NCBI RefSeq assembly: GCF_009467805.1
Contig: NZ_WIAY01000001.1
Span: forward strand, 1,244,982-1,308,981
DNA: 64,000 nt
Direction of reading: 5' to 3'
DNA from: Stenotrophomonas nematodicola
GTDB lineage: Bacteria > Pseudomonadota > Gammaproteobacteria > Xanthomonadales > Xanthomonadaceae
Below, piece by piece: positions 1 through 10,932 of the stretch. The translations under genes and the position numbers were made by a program. How positions within the stretch are numbered: position 1 is the first letter of the stretch; every line of letters starts with the position of its first letter. Under the pieces are notes generated by a model. The model was not told the DNA's origin, searched no databases, and saw only the letters and a program-made list of their open reading frames with translations.

Positions 1-600
1 GCCCGCGGCCAGTCGACCTTCATGGTCGAAATGGCCGAAACCAGCTACATCCTGCATCACGCCAGCGCGCACTCGCTGGTCCTGATGGATGAGATCGGCC
101 GTGGCACCTCGACCTACGACGGCCTGGCGCTGGCCGATGCCGTGGCGCGCCACCTGGCCTACCAGAACCGCTGTTACACACTGTTTGCCACCCACTACTT
201 CGAACTGACCGCGCTGGCCGACGAGCAGCATGAAGGTGGTGCCAGTGGCATCGCCAACGTGCACCTGGACGCGGTCGAACACGGCGATGCACTGGTGTTC
301 ATGCACGCGGTGAAGGACGGCCCGGCCAACCGCAGCTTCGGCCTGCAGGTGGCCGCGCTGGCCGGCCTGCCGAAGTCGACCGTCGCGCAGGCGCGGCGCC
401 GACTGGCCGAGCTGGAGCAGCGCGGCCGCGAGAGCCAGGCCGCCACGGTGGCGCCCCAGGCTCTGGATGCACCGCAGCAGTTCGGGCTGTTCAACGCGCC
501 CAACACCGCCGCACAGGATGCGCTGGCGGCCATCGACCCGGACGAGCTGACCCCCAGACAGGCACTGGAAGCGCTGTACCGCCTGAAGACGTTGATCTGA
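1..600 (+). CDS. mutS: DNA mismatch repair protein MutS, C-terminal part (5' end outside window)
   Basis: This is the C-terminal ~199 residues of MutS, the ATPase that recognises mismatches and recruits MutL. The reading frame is open from base 1. It begins in the ATPase core with the [11 protein letters not shown] segment, continues through the Walker B region ([15 protein letters not shown]) and the FATHYFEL segment, then the helix-turn-helix dimerisation part ([20 protein letters not shown]). It ends with a poorly conserved tail and a short terminal helix typical of gammaproteobacterial MutS. Catalytic motifs seen here are intact. The N-terminal mismatch-binding domains lie upstream of the window. 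Family identity is certain. Confidence 0.97.
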   Translation, partial: ARGQSTFMVEMAETSYILHHASAHSLVLMDEIGRGTSTYDGLALADAVARHLAYQNRCYTLFATHYFELTALADEQHEGGASGIANVHLDAVEHGDALVFMHAVKDGPANRSFGLQVAALAGLPKSTVAQARRRLAELEQRGRESQAATVAPQALDAPQQFGLFNAPNTAAQDALAAIDPDELTPRQALEALYRLKTLI

Positions 601-610
601 GGCCATCCCG

Positions 611-636
611 CAGTGCCGGCCGGGGAGCCGGCGCTG
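611..636. terminator. GC-rich hairpin downstream of mutS
   Basis: Bases 611-620 pair with 627-636 (10 pairs, one G-T) around a 6-base loop, starting 11 bases after the mutS stop codon. No T-run follows, so it is at best a weak or Rho-assisted terminator. Confidence 0.4.
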
Positions 637-738
637 TCCGCCCCCCACACCCGGCGCACTCGGCGTGACGCCTTCGCATTCCCGTCGTGGAGGCGGCGTT
701 ATGCTCGGCCGGTTCCCATCCCTGCTCCGGAGTCCGCC

Positions 739-1347
739 GTGAACAACGCATCGCTCGCCGCTTCCCTCTTCCAGCAACTGCAGCAGGGCCAAGGCCTGCA
801 GCAGGTCTCCCGGCAACTGGGCATCGACTCCGACCAGGCCAGCAGCGCCATCGGTGCGGCACTGCCGCTGCTGATGGGCGCAATGGGCCGCAATGCCCAG
901 CAACCGCAGGGTGCCGAAGCCCTGCTGGGGGCGCTGCAGCGCGACCACGCCGGCGGCGGGAGCGGTGGTTTCGATCTGGGTGGTCTGCTCGGCAACGTGC
1001 TCGGCGGTGGCGGCGGCAGCGCCACCGATGGCGCAGGCATCCTCGGCCACGTGTTCGGCGGCAACAGCGACCGGGCCGCCCAGGGCCTGAGCCAGGCTAC
1101 CGGCCTGGACAGCAGCAAGACCAGCCAGCTGCTGGCCATCCTCGCGCCGATCGTGATGGCCTACCTGGCCCAGCGCTTCGCCAACGGCGGCAACCCGGCC
1201 CAGCTCGGCCAGGCGCTCGGGCAGGAAGCCCAGGCCGCCAGCAGCGGCGGGCTGCTGACCTCGGTGCTGGACCAGGACGGCGACGGGCAGCTGGGCATCG
1301 GCGACCTGCTCAAGCTGGGTGGCGGCCTGCTGGGGGGCAAACGCTGA
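739..1347 (+). CDS. DUF937 family protein with a C-terminal EF-hand-like loop
   Basis: About 202 residues from a GTG start. The in-frame region upstream of 739 is low-complexity and does not look like DUF937, so this start fits best. The N-terminus (ASLFQQLQQGQGLQQVSRQLG followed by an acidic, Ala-rich helix) matches the DUF937/YidB-like family of unknown role. The middle is Gly-rich (GGLLGNVLGGGGG). Near the C-terminus the stretch DQDGDGQLGIGD fits a 12-residue EF-hand-type calcium loop with Asp at positions 1, 3, 5 and 12. No signal peptide is visible, so it is probably cytoplasmic. The function is unknown. It stands alone between mutS and katG on the same strand. Confidence 0.8.
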   Translation: MNNASLAASLFQQLQQGQGLQQVSRQLGIDSDQASSAIGAALPLLMGAMGRNAQQPQGAEALLGALQRDHAGGGSGGFDLGGLLGNVLGGGGGSATDGAGILGHVFGGNSDRAAQGLSQATGLDSSKTSQLLAILAPIVMAYLAQRFANGGNPAQLGQALGQEAQAASSGGLLTSVLDQDGDGQLGIGDLLKLGGGLLGGKR

Positions 1348-1360
1348 GTGCGGGATAGAA

Positions 1361-1375
1361 ATAGGCTGTAGCTAT
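1361..1375 (+). promoter_or_regulatory. OxyR-like palindrome upstream of katG
   Basis: The bases read ATAG, seven bases, CTAT, which matches one dimer half of the OxyR consensus (ATAG-N7-CTAT-N7-ATAG-N7-CTAT). The second half, seven bases further on, is only weakly matched (GTTG...CGAA). The site lies about 190 bases upstream of the chosen katG start. Control of katG by OxyR is established in Xanthomonas; binding here is inferred. Confidence 0.5.
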
Positions 1376-1562
1376 CGCTTTGGTTGATTTATTCGAATTT
1401 ACCGAATGAACGGGCGTACTTACCGTGTCTGCATGCCGTCACGGCACGCCCCGGCAGCCGCCAGGGCCTGGCGGCGACGCGGCTCCTGCGGGAACGCGCG
1501 CCCACCGACATCGCCCTCCACGCTCCGGCGCGGAGGCGTCCCATTCGCTGGTACACAGGTAG

Positions 1563-3797
<2,235 letters not shown>

Positions 3798-3810
3798 TGC
3801 GACGCGCTGG

Positions 3811-3831
3811 GTGCCGACCGTGGGTCGGCAC
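3811..3831. terminator. hairpin between convergent katG and hslR (SMAG-like core)
   Basis: GTGCCGACC (3811-3819) and GGTCGGCAC (3823-3831) form a perfect 9-bp stem with loop GTG, filling the 34-bp gap between the two stop codons. The core resembles SMAG repeats but the GTAG tail is absent. It can serve both strands as a transcript end. Confidence 0.6.
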
Positions 3832-4236
3832 TCAGATCGCGTCAATATCCCCCAACGCCCGGATCAACCGGCGCGCACGCTTGTCCGGCTTGTGCTCCGG
3901 CGGCTGGTAGCCATTCTTTGCGGCGGCACGCTGCGCACGCAGTTCCGCCCGACGCGCGCGCGAGGCGTCGCTTTCTTCGTACAGCTGCTGCGCCACCGGC
4001 GCCGGCCCACGCAGGTCGCTCAGGCCACGGACCTGCACCTCATAGGTTTCATCGCCTCGGCTGATCTGCAGCTGCTCGCCCACGCGCACCGCGCGCGAGG
4101 ACTTGGGGCGTTGTCCGGCGACGTCGACCTTGCCGGTCTCCACCGCCTGCTTGGCCAGGCTGCGGGTCCTGTAGAAGCGCGCGGCCCACAACCAGACATC
4201 CAGCCGCACGGCGGCCACGAGTGTTGCGTCAGTCAT
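3832..4236 (-). CDS. hslR: heat-shock protein 15 (S4 RNA-binding protein)
   Basis: The protein has 134 residues and an N-terminal S4 domain (VRLDVWLWAARFYRTRSLAK, residues ~10-30, followed by the VDVAGQ and RVGEQLQIS strands) and a basic, Ala/Arg-rich tail. This is the layout of Hsp15. The E. coli homologue binds 50S subunits carrying nascent chains after premature termination and helps recycle them. It overlaps the upstream lipoprotein gene by 8 bases, so the two are probably translationally coupled. The 3' end is convergent with katG. Confidence 0.92.
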   Translation of the reverse strand: MTDATLVAAVRLDVWLWAARFYRTRSLAKQAVETGKVDVAGQRPKSSRAVRVGEQLQISRGDETYEVQVRGLSDLRGPAPVAQQLYEESDASRARRAELRAQRAAAKNGYQPPEHKPDKRARRLIRALGDIDAI

Positions 4237-4531
4237 TCTGCTTGCCCAGCTCCACGGCGTTGGCCGGTCGTCGATTCAGCGGTTGCGGTGCGTCCGGATT
4301 GCCACGGCAACCGGTGCCACCGATCAGTACCGGTACCCCGGCGTCCAGATCGCGGCGCTGGCTGCCAACCTGGCACTCGGGTCGGTCCATCGGCCGTACC
4401 TGGGCATCCCCCAGGCGGTCCGTACTCGAACATGCGGCCAGTGCACCGGCAATCAAGAGCGCAGTGCAGGAGCGCGCCCATACAGGCACGGTGGGAAGGG
4501 TCCGAAGGCGCGGATGAAACGGGTGTGGCAT
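4229..4531 (-). CDS. small putative lipoprotein
   Basis: This 100-residue protein has a hydrophobic signal segment ending in a lipobox-like LAAC (Cys ~34), preceded by a basic N-terminus, so a lipid-anchored envelope protein is predicted. The mature part is short and polar with two further Cys. No family is recognised. The start at 4531 is the first ATG; its signal is rather long, and a shorter start is possible. The stop overlaps the hslR start by 8 bases, implying one transcript. The 64-bp gap to the divergent MATE gene must hold both promoters. Confidence 0.65.
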   Translation of the reverse strand: MPHPFHPRLRTLPTVPVWARSCTALLIAGALAACSSTDRLGDAQVRPMDRPECQVGSQRRDLDAGVPVLIGGTGCRGNPDAPQPLNRRPANAVELGKQND

Positions 4532-4595
4532 GGCGATATCCCGCTGACGGGCGTGGTGCTAGTGTGCCGCTCCCAGAGCCTGATCTCCAGAGCAC

Positions 4596-6056
4596 ATGGC
4601 CAAAGCGCCGCTTGACCTGACCACCGGCCCGATCGGGCGCAACCTGTTCCTGTTCGCCCTGCCGATCCTGGCCGGCAACATCGCCCAGTCGCTGAACGGC
4701 TCGGTGAACGCGATCTGGGTCGGGCGCTTCCTTGGCGAGGCGGCGCTGACCGCCACCGCGAACGCCAACAGCATCATGTTCTTCCTGATCGGCTCGGTGT
4801 TCGGCATCGGCATGGCCGCCACCATCCTGATCGGCCAGGCGATGGGCGCGCGCGACCTGCCGCAGGCGCGCCGGGTGATGGGCACCAGTGCCACGTTCTT
4901 CATCGGGCTCTCGGTGGTCATCGCCATCGCCGGCTGGTGGCTGTCGCACCCCCTGCTGGCCGCGATGGGCACGCCCGCCACGTCGCTGCCGCTGGCCGAG
5001 GCCTATCTGCGCATCATTTTCCTGGCCATGCCCACGCTGTACGCGTTCGCTTTCCTCAGCTCGGCGCTGCGCGGCGTCGGCGACTCGCGCACGCCGTTCC
5101 GTTTCCTGCTGCTGTCGGTGGCGCTGGACATCGGCTTCAACCCGCTGCTGATCTTCGGCATCGGCCCATTCCCGGCACTGGGCATCGCCGGTGCCGCGTG
5201 GGCCACGCTGATCGCCCAGACCGTGTCGCTGCTTGGCCTGCTGCTGTACATGCGCAACAAGCGCCACGTGCTGTGGTTGGGCCGCAAGGACATGGCGCTG
5301 TTCAGGATCGACCCGGAGATCCTGCGCGCACTGGTGGTCAAGGGCATCCCGATGGGCCTGCAGATGGTGCTCATCTCCCTGTCGATGATCGTCACCGTGA
5401 GCATCGTCAACGGCTACGGCACCGATACCGCTGCTGCCTACGGCGCGTCGCTGCAGTTGTGGACGTACGTGCAGATGCCGGCAATGGCGATCGGCGCGGC
5501 CTGTTCGTCGATGGCCGCGCAGAACGTGGGCGCCGGCAACTGGAGCCGCGTGCGCGGCACCGCGCGCAGCGGCGTGCTCTACAACTTCCTGCTGACCGGC
5601 GCGCTGATCCTGCCGCTGATCCTGCTCGACCGCTACACCCTGGCGCTGTTCCTGCCCAGCGGCAGCGAAGCGCTCGACGTGGCCCGCCACCTCAACCACA
5701 TCGCGGTGTGGTCGTTCCTGTTCTTCGGCGTGAACTTCGTGATCTCCGGCGTGGTGCGCTCCACCGGTGCGGTGATTCCGCCGCTGTTGATCCTGGCGGT
5801 GTCGCTGTGGGGCATCCGCGTGCCGTTCGCCGAGGGCATGCAGCCGTACCTGGGCGCTGACGCGGTGTGGTGGAGCTTCCCGGTCAGTTCGTTCTTCGCG
5901 ATGCTGCTGTCGCTGGCCTACTACCGCTGGGGCGGCTGGCGCAAGGCGCGCATGCTGCCCGCCCATCGCGGGGAGCTGGCCGCCCCGTCGGAAGTCCCCT
6001 CGATGCCGCCGTCGCCGGTGGCCGATCCGGACCCGGCCGCCCCCACCCGCCCGTAA
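4596..6056 (+). CDS. MATE family efflux transporter
   Basis: A protein of 486 residues with about twelve hydrophobic segments and the two-fold MatE repeat: residues ~10-170 begin TTGPIGRNLFLFALPILAGN, and the second half begins around VKGIPMGLQMVLISL. Family members export cationic drugs or other organic compounds using Na+ or H+ gradients across the inner membrane. It belongs to the NorM/DinF-like group, but substrate cannot be read from sequence. The final ~30 residues are a Pro/Ala-rich cytoplasmic tail. It is monocistronic, divergent from the lipoprotein gene, and followed by a strong hairpin shared with rplS. Confidence 0.9.
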   Translation: MAKAPLDLTTGPIGRNLFLFALPILAGNIAQSLNGSVNAIWVGRFLGEAALTATANANSIMFFLIGSVFGIGMAATILIGQAMGARDLPQARRVMGTSATFFIGLSVVIAIAGWWLSHPLLAAMGTPATSLPLAEAYLRIIFLAMPTLYAFAFLSSALRGVGDSRTPFRFLLLSVALDIGFNPLLIFGIGPFPALGIAGAAWATLIAQTVSLLGLLLYMRNKRHVLWLGRKDMALFRIDPEILRALVVKGIPMGLQMVLISLSMIVTVSIVNGYGTDTAAAYGASLQLWTYVQMPAMAIGAACSSMAAQNVGAGNWSRVRGTARSGVLYNFLLTGALILPLILLDRYTLALFLPSGSEALDVARHLNHIAVWSFLFFGVNFVISGVVRSTGAVIPPLLILAVSLWGIRVPFAEGMQPYLGADAVWWSFPVSSFFAMLLSLAYYRWGGWRKARMLPAHRGELAAPSEVPSMPPSPVADPDPAAPTRP

Positions 6057-6071
6057 CTGGATCGCGAAACG

Positions 6072-6099
6072 CAGACGGCCACCCGAAGGTGGCCGTCTG
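6072..6099. terminator. bidirectional terminator between the MATE gene and rplS
   Basis: A 12-bp perfect stem (6072-6083 with 6088-6099) has loop CGAA. It lies 15 bases after the MATE stop and about 40 bases beyond the rplS stop on the other strand. Confidence 0.75.
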
Positions 6100-6141
6100 T
6101 TGGGCAGGTACCGACCCGGAGGCCGGTACACCACGCCGGAA

Positions 6142-6549
6142 TTACTGGGCGGCCTTCGCAGCCAGGCGGGCAGCCTTGGCCTGCGCAGCGGCAGCCAGAT
6201 CTTCCTTGATGCGGGCAGCCTTGCCTTCCAGGCCACGCAGGTAGTACAGCTTGCCGGCGCGGACCTTGCCGCGACGCTTCACTTCGACCGAGTCGATGAT
6301 GGCGCTGTGGGTCTGGAAGACGCGCTCGACGCCGTAGCCGTGCGAGATCTTGCGGACGGTGAAGGCCGAGTTCAGGCCGGCGTTCTTGGTGCCGATCACG
6401 ACGCCTTCGTAAGCCTGCACGCGCTCACGGTTGCCTTCCTTCACCTTCACGTTGACGACGACGGTGTCACCCTGGCTGAACTTCGGCAGTTCACGGGTAA
6501 TCTGGGCGGATTCGAAATCCGAAAGAATGGTCTTGTTCAGCTTGCTCAT
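6142..6549 (-). CDS. rplS: 50S ribosomal protein L19
   Basis: The protein has 135 residues and starts [21 protein letters not shown], with the L19 hallmarks [27 protein letters not shown] and the [16 protein letters not shown] segment. L19 sits at the 30S-50S interface. An Ala/Lys-rich tail after residue ~115 extends it beyond the E. coli protein. It is the last gene of rpsP-rimM-trmD-rplS, separated from trmD by 156 bp, so it may have some independent expression. Confidence 0.98.
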   Translation of the reverse strand: MSKLNKTILSDFESAQITRELPKFSQGDTVVVNVKVKEGNRERVQAYEGVVIGTKNAGLNSAFTVRKISHGYGVERVFQTHSAIIDSVEVKRRGKVRAGKLYYLRGLEGKAARIKEDLAAAAQAKAARLAAKAAQ

Positions 6550-6705
6550 GGGTGCACCGATAGTGTTCGGGTGGTCGTGTCGTTCGACAACGTGGGCTCA
6601 TGCAGTCACCGGACTGTGCTGCACGTTTTTTGTAGGGATTCCGCCAACCAGCCCCCAAGAGGGGCGATGGCAATCCCGCATTCTAATCCAGGAAACGCCG
6701 CCACG

Positions 6706-7464
6706 CTAGGGGGCGGCATCTCCGCTGTGGGCCTGCCGGGCCTGCTCGAGCAGGAGCCGGTCGGCCTTGGACAACCGGCTTTCGTCCAGCAGGTCCGGGC
6801 GACGCAACCAGGTCCGCAGCAGCGACTGCTGGCGGCGCCAGCGGGCGATGGCGGCATGGTTGCCCGAGCGCAGCACATCGGGGACCGTGCCCCATTCATG
6901 CTGTGCCGGATGACTGTAGTGCGGGCAGTCCAGCAGCCCCTGCGGGCCTTCGAAACTGTCCTGGGCCGCCGATTCGGCATCGCCGAGGGCACCCTCCTGC
7001 AACCGGGTGACGGCATCGACGATCACCGCCGCGCCCAGCTCGCCGCCGGACAGCACGTAGTCGCCGATCGAGATTTCCTCGGTGACCTCGGCCGCCAGGA
7101 AACGCTCGTCCACGCCTTCATAGCGCCCGCACAGCAGGATCATGCGCGGCAGTGCCGCCAGTTCCCGCACCTTGGCCTGGGTCAGCGGCTGGCCCTGCGG
7201 GCTCAGATAGATCACCGGCGCCGGCGCCGGGTCGGCCGCCTTGGCGGCCGCCAGGCAGGCGCGCAGCGGCTCGATCAGCATGACCATGCCGGGGCCGCCG
7301 CCGAACGGACGGTCGTCCACCCGGCGGTAGTTGCCTTCGGCATAATCGCGCGGATTCCAGCCATGCAGGTCGAGCAGGCCGCGTTCGGCGGCACGGCCGA
7401 CCACGCCCAGCGCGGCCGACTGCGCCATGAACTCGGGGAACAACGTGATGACGTCGATACGCAC
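6706..7464 (-). CDS. trmD: tRNA (guanine-N1)-methyltransferase
   Basis: TrmD methylates G37 next to the anticodon of tRNAs reading CNN codons, preventing +1 frameshifts. The protein has 252 residues. The N-terminal SPOUT domain starts [12 protein letters not shown], followed by GGGPGMVM, and the trefoil-knot S-adenosylmethionine site is [10 protein letters not shown] and [13 protein letters not shown]. The catalytic Asp lies in QDSFEG, and the C-terminal helical tRNA-binding part follows. The start is 5 bp after the rimM stop codon, in the conserved order for this operon. Confidence 0.98.
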   Translation of the reverse strand: MRIDVITLFPEFMAQSAALGVVGRAAERGLLDLHGWNPRDYAEGNYRRVDDRPFGGGPGMVMLIEPLRACLAAAKAADPAPAPVIYLSPQGQPLTQAKVRELAALPRMILLCGRYEGVDERFLAAEVTEEISIGDYVLSGGELGAAVIVDAVTRLQEGALGDAESAAQDSFEGPQGLLDCPHYSHPAQHEWGTVPDVLRSGNHAAIARWRRQQSLLRTWLRRPDLLDESRLSKADRLLLEQARQAHSGDAAP

Positions 7465-7469
7465 CGGCG

Positions 7470-7982
7470 TCAGAACTCCGGATCCCAGTCGACGATGACC
7501 AGATTGGCCTCGAAATCCACCGACACCACGAAGTCCGGCTGCACGAACGGAATCATCCGCTCACGGTCGCCCTGCACCACCACCACATCGTTGGAGCCGG
7601 TCGAGAACAGGTGCGAGACCCGGCCCAGCTCGACGCCCTCGACGGTGCGCACCTGCAGCCCTTCCAGATCGACCCAGTAATACTCGTCGGCCTTCGGGGG
7701 CGGCAGCGCGCTGCGCGGCACATAGACTTCGGTCCCGTACATCGACTCGACCACATCGCGATCGGTGACATCGGGGAACACCGCGACCAGATGCTTGCCG
7801 GACTGACGTCCGCGCGCCCCGGTCAGGGTGCGTTCCTGGCCGGCGGGCGACCGCAGGATCCAGGGTTGATAGTTGAAGATGGCGGTACGCGGCTCGGTCC
7901 AGGACTCGAGCTTGATCTCGCCTCGCACACCAAAAGCGCCGACAATCCTGCCCAGCAGGATGCGGCGCTCGGTATCTTTCAT
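7470..7982 (-). CDS. rimM: ribosome maturation factor RimM
   Basis: RimM is a 170-residue factor for 30S head assembly and 16S rRNA processing that binds S19. The RimM N-domain ([20 protein letters not shown], residues ~5-25) and the PRC-barrel C-domain ([14 protein letters not shown], then [10 protein letters not shown] at the end) are both present. It is the second gene of the rpsP operon, 42 bp after rpsP. Length and motifs are normal. Confidence 0.96.
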   Translation of the reverse strand: MKDTERRILLGRIVGAFGVRGEIKLESWTEPRTAIFNYQPWILRSPAGQERTLTGARGRQSGKHLVAVFPDVTDRDVVESMYGTEVYVPRSALPPPKADEYYWVDLEGLQVRTVEGVELGRVSHLFSTGSNDVVVVQGDRERMIPFVQPDFVVSVDFEANLVIVDWDPEF

Positions 7983-8024
7983 CTGAATAGACCGATGGGC
8001 CGCGGCAGGCGCGGCCCTTCAGGA

Positions 8025-8285
8025 TCAGGCCGCGGAGGCCTGGGCCTTGGTCGCTTCCTTGTACAGGTTGCGGACCTTGTCGGTCATCTGGGCGCCGTTG
8101 GCGACCCACTTGTCGACCAGCGGCAGGTCCAGCACGATGCGGGATTCCGCACCCTGGGCCACCGGGTTGTAGTAGCCGACGCGCTCGATGTTGCGGCCGT
8201 CACGGGCGCTGCGCGAGTCGGTCACGATGATGTGGTAGAACGGACGCTTCTTGGCGCCGCCGCGGGTCAGTCGAATCTTGACCAT
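8025..8285 (-). CDS. rpsP: 30S ribosomal protein S16
   Basis: The protein has 86 residues and starts [20 protein letters not shown], then [19 protein letters not shown], the S16 signature. S16 is an early-binding 30S assembly protein. It is the first gene of the rpsP-rimM-trmD-rplS operon and is preceded by a strong sigma-70-type promoter at 8337-8365. Confidence 0.98.
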   Translation of the reverse strand: MVKIRLTRGGAKKRPFYHIIVTDSRSARDGRNIERVGYYNPVAQGAESRIVLDLPLVDKWVANGAQMTDKVRNLYKEATKAQASAA

Positions 8286-8336
8286 GATGTTGCTTCCTCA
8301 ATTGCCCAGTCGCCAGGATGGCGCGGTAAGCCGGCG

Positions 8337-8365
8337 ATTATAGCGGCGCACCCGGGCCATTCCAA
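8337..8365 (-). promoter_or_regulatory. sigma-70-type promoter of the rpsP operon
   Basis: On the minus strand, TTGGAA (8365-8360), a 17-base spacer and a perfect TATAAT (8342-8337) lie about 50 bases upstream of the rpsP start, with GC-rich discriminator sequence after the -10. Confidence 0.75.
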
Positions 8366-8409
8366 GCCTGCCCCGGCCGGAAAAGCTGAACAGCCCCTTT
8401 ACCCGGCGG

Positions 8410-9198
8410 TTACCCGCCCAACGGCTGCCACGGAACCGCCGCCAGGACGGCCCGCGCCCGCGCGCACAGCGCCTCGGAGTCCGGCAGCACCCGCCCATCG
8501 ATCCGTGAAATCGGCCAGACCCCGACCGAGTTGCAGGCGAACGCGCCGCTGAACCCGGGCAGCGCCGCCAGCTCGACCGGCCGGCGCTGCTGGTCCCCGT
8601 TCCATCCCGCCTGCAGCAGCCGCTCATGGGTGCCGCGCAACGCCGGCGCCTGCGGCCACACCAGGGTGTCGCCGGCGGACAGGCCGATGTTCCAGGTGGT
8701 GCCCTCGCTGATGACACCCCCGTCGCCGACGAACAGTGCATCGTCGGCTCCGGCCTGCAGGGCCGCACGGCGATGCTCGAACAGTGGAAACGTGCCCACG
8801 TGCTTGAGGTGCGGCAGGTCGCGCTGGTAGCGCACCGTGCGCAGACAGCGCGAGGCCGCCGGCAGCGTCACCGGCGCGGCAACCGCGATCAGCACGTCCA
8901 CCGGTACCGCCTGCAGCGGCTGGCGGAAATCGAAGCAGTGCGAATACACCGTCACCCGCAGCGATGCATCGCGCACGCCCGCAGCGTGCAGCGCGTGCCA
9001 CATCCAAGCCTGGACCTGGGCGGTATCGAGCGTGCTGGCGAACAGTTCCTGCGTCCCCTGCTGCAGCCGCTGCAGGTGCAGGTCCAGCCCCTGTACGGCC
9101 CCGTCGCGTACCTGCAGCGAGGTGAAATGGCCGTAATTGGTCAGTGCGCCGGCCAGGTCGTCGGCACTGGCAGACAGGCCGTTGCAGTACAGCTTCAT
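8410..9198 (-). CDS. class IV aminotransferase family protein (PabC-like)
   Basis: A 262-residue PLP-dependent fold-type IV enzyme. The likely PLP lysine is in [11 protein letters not shown]. The phosphate-binding region is [10 protein letters not shown], and [10 protein letters not shown] follows as in 4-amino-4-deoxychorismate lyases. It may make p-aminobenzoate for folate or act on another amino donor; a PabC role is inferred, not proven. The open frame extends much further upstream, but the ATG at 9198 starts directly at the conserved MKLYCNG region and overlaps the preceding stop as ATGA, so that start is chosen. It is coupled to the nitronate monooxygenase gene upstream. Confidence 0.8.
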   Translation of the reverse strand: MKLYCNGLSASADDLAGALTNYGHFTSLQVRDGAVQGLDLHLQRLQQGTQELFASTLDTAQVQAWMWHALHAAGVRDASLRVTVYSHCFDFRQPLQAVPVDVLIAVAAPVTLPAASRCLRTVRYQRDLPHLKHVGTFPLFEHRRAALQAGADDALFVGDGGVISEGTTWNIGLSAGDTLVWPQAPALRGTHERLLQAGWNGDQQRRPVELAALPGFSGAFACNSVGVWPISRIDGRVLPDSEALCARARAVLAAVPWQPLGG

Positions 9199-10271
9199 GC
9201 CAGCAGCGCCCGGGCCTGCGCCCACATCTGCGTGAGCACCTCGGCTGCGGGGCGGGCCGGCGCCATCCACGCCGACTGCCCGGCCCAGGCCTGCATCGCG
9301 TCGAGGCGGTGCTCCCGGCTGGCCTGCGCGCGCATCGGCGCGGTGAGGCCGCGCTGCACCGGATATGGCCGCGGCGGGGGCGCGCCGGGGGCCGCCGCCG
9401 CGCGAACATAGGCAGTGGCCAGACCCCGGCCGAGGCGGCCGCTGAAGGCGCGCGTCGGCCAGGTGTCTTCCGGTTCGGCGGCGGCCAGCGCCTGCGACCA
9501 GGCCGGGTCGAGCGCGCATTCGGGCGTGCGCAGGAAGGCGGTGCCTACCTGGACCGCGCTGGCGCCCAGCATCAGCGCGGCGGCAACGCCCCGGCCATCG
9601 GCGATGCCGCCGGCCGCGATCACCGGCACCTGCAGGTGGTCAACCAGCCGCGGCAGCAGCGCGAACAGTCCCACCTGCTGGCGTTCGGCCGCAGCGGGAT
9701 CGAACGCACCGCGATGGCCACCGGCTTCACATCCCTGCGCGACCACCGCATCGGCACCGGCGGCCTGCGCCGCCTGCGCCTCGGCCAGCGTCGTCGCACA
9801 GGCGAACCAGGCAATGCCCACGCCCTTCAGCCGCTGCACCTGGGCGGCGGAGAACACCCCCATGATGGTGGAGGCAACCGCCGGCCGCGCCTGGATCAGC
9901 GCGTCGAACTGGGCATCGATATCGGCCGGGCCGGCGTCACCGGCACTGGCCGGCACCTCCGGGCCCCATTGCGACAGAAACGCCCGGGTCGCCGCCTCGC
10001 CGTCCGCATCGCGCGCCGGCAGCGGATCGGGAATCCAGACATTGACCTGCGCAGGCCCGCTGGACCGCGCGCGGAAGTCGTCCATCCACGCCACGATGTC
10101 CTGCGGCTGGGACAGCACCGCGCCCATCGCGCCCATGCTGCCGGCCGTGGCCAGCGCTGCCGACAACGGCACCGGGCAGGCGCCGGCCATCGGGGCGAGC
10201 AGGATCGGCGCCTGCAAGGCAAAACGCCGACAGAAACTGTCGGCGCGTTCGAGGATCGGCGAAAGACTCAC
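9195..10271 (-). CDS. nitronate monooxygenase (NPD) family protein
   Basis: This is an FMN-dependent TIM-barrel enzyme that oxidises toxic nitronates such as propionate 3-nitronate. The protein has about 358 residues. Visible motifs are the N-terminal [18 protein letters not shown], the central [13 protein letters not shown] with the putative catalytic His, and the phosphate-binding [15 protein letters not shown] and [12 protein letters not shown]. The frame extends to an ATG at 10331, but the GTG at 10271 begins at [12 protein letters not shown], the usual family start, and has an upstream AGG. Both starts are possible. It shares a 4-base ATGA overlap with the aminotransferase gene downstream. 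Confidence 0.88.
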   Translation of the reverse strand: MSLSPILERADSFCRRFALQAPILLAPMAGACPVPLSAALATAGSMGAMGAVLSQPQDIVAWMDDFRARSSGPAQVNVWIPDPLPARDADGEAATRAFLSQWGPEVPASAGDAGPADIDAQFDALIQARPAVASTIMGVFSAAQVQRLKGVGIAWFACATTLAEAQAAQAAGADAVVAQGCEAGGHRGAFDPAAAERQQVGLFALLPRLVDHLQVPVIAAGGIADGRGVAAALMLGASAVQVGTAFLRTPECALDPAWSQALAAAEPEDTWPTRAFSGRLGRGLATAYVRAAAAPGAPPPRPYPVQRGLTAPMRAQASREHRLDAMQAWAGQSAWMAPARPAAEVLTQMWAQARALLA

Positions 10272-10346
10272 GCGCGGCGCACCTGTAGGGTCAGACCCGG
10301 CCAGCATACGCCGCACCGCCCTGCCCGGCATGCACGCCGGCAGGAG

Positions 10347-10787
10347 TCAGCGCGCCGACACGGCGTAGGTGCGGACCAGCTGACTGTCCATTTCTTCGTT
10401 GAACGTGAAGGTGACATAGCGCGCGTCGTCGGCGGCGAATTCTTCGTCGACCACGGCCCGGCCGATCTCGGTGCCATCGGCATCCAGCGCGCGCGCCACC
10501 AGCCTGCCCTTGAACGGCTTGTCGGCCACCACGTACACCGCTGCGTCCTTGGAGCCCATGCCACGGCTCTTGCCCTGGGTCACGGTCAGGCCGCGTGCGG
10601 CCAGACCCGGGTCGGTCTGCAGCGTCACGCTCATGCGCTTGTCCACGCCCTCACCCAGGCCGGCGACGAAATCGGCGGCGGTGCCGCTGATCGCACTGCC
10701 TGCCTTCTGCGACATCGACGTGTCGTCCTTGCAGGCGGTCAGCGCCAGGACCAGCGCCACCACCACGATCGACTTGTTCACGGGCAT
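10347..10787 (-). CDS. putative lipoprotein of unknown function
   Basis: The 146-residue protein has a short basic N-terminus, a hydrophobic stretch and lipobox LTAC (Cys19), followed by KDD. Asp right after the lipobox region may favour inner-membrane retention if the E. coli rule applies. The mature domain is a mixed alpha/beta polypeptide with no family I recognise. It is the gene upstream of the nitronate monooxygenase on the same strand, with a gap of about 75 bp to the GTG start of the latter. The ATG is preceded by an AAGGAA-type ribosome-binding site. Confidence 0.75.
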   Translation of the reverse strand: MPVNKSIVVVALVLALTACKDDTSMSQKAGSAISGTAADFVAGLGEGVDKRMSVTLQTDPGLAARGLTVTQGKSRGMGSKDAAVYVVADKPFKGRLVARALDADGTEIGRAVVDEEFAADDARYVTFTFNEEMDSQLVRTYAVSAR

Positions 10788-10853
10788 TCCTTTGAGTGAT
10801 CCAACAGCGGGCTAGTCAAGCACCCCGGCCCAGACGCTGGCAAGAGGCAAAAG

Positions 10854-10874
10854 CGCACGCGGGTGACGCGTGCG
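10854..10874 (-). terminator. Rho-independent terminator of ffh
   Basis: On the minus strand an 8-bp perfect stem (10867-10874 with 10854-10861, 5-base loop) is followed by C then four Ts. It lies about 60 bases after the ffh stop. Confidence 0.65.
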
Positions 10875-10932
10875 GCCATTTCGTAGAAGCAGAGGCGGCG
10901 CGGGGCCCGAAGGCCGGCCGCGCACAGGGCAC

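Noticed and set aside
4233..6236. 667-codon minus-strand open frame opposite the MATE gene
   Set aside because: Arg/His/Gln-rich shadow translation without domains; the MATE protein on the other strand is clear.
10281..10300. GTAGGGTCAGACCC as a SMAG repeat
   Set aside because: The inverted arms leave almost no loop and the length is far short of the other GTAG stem-loops.
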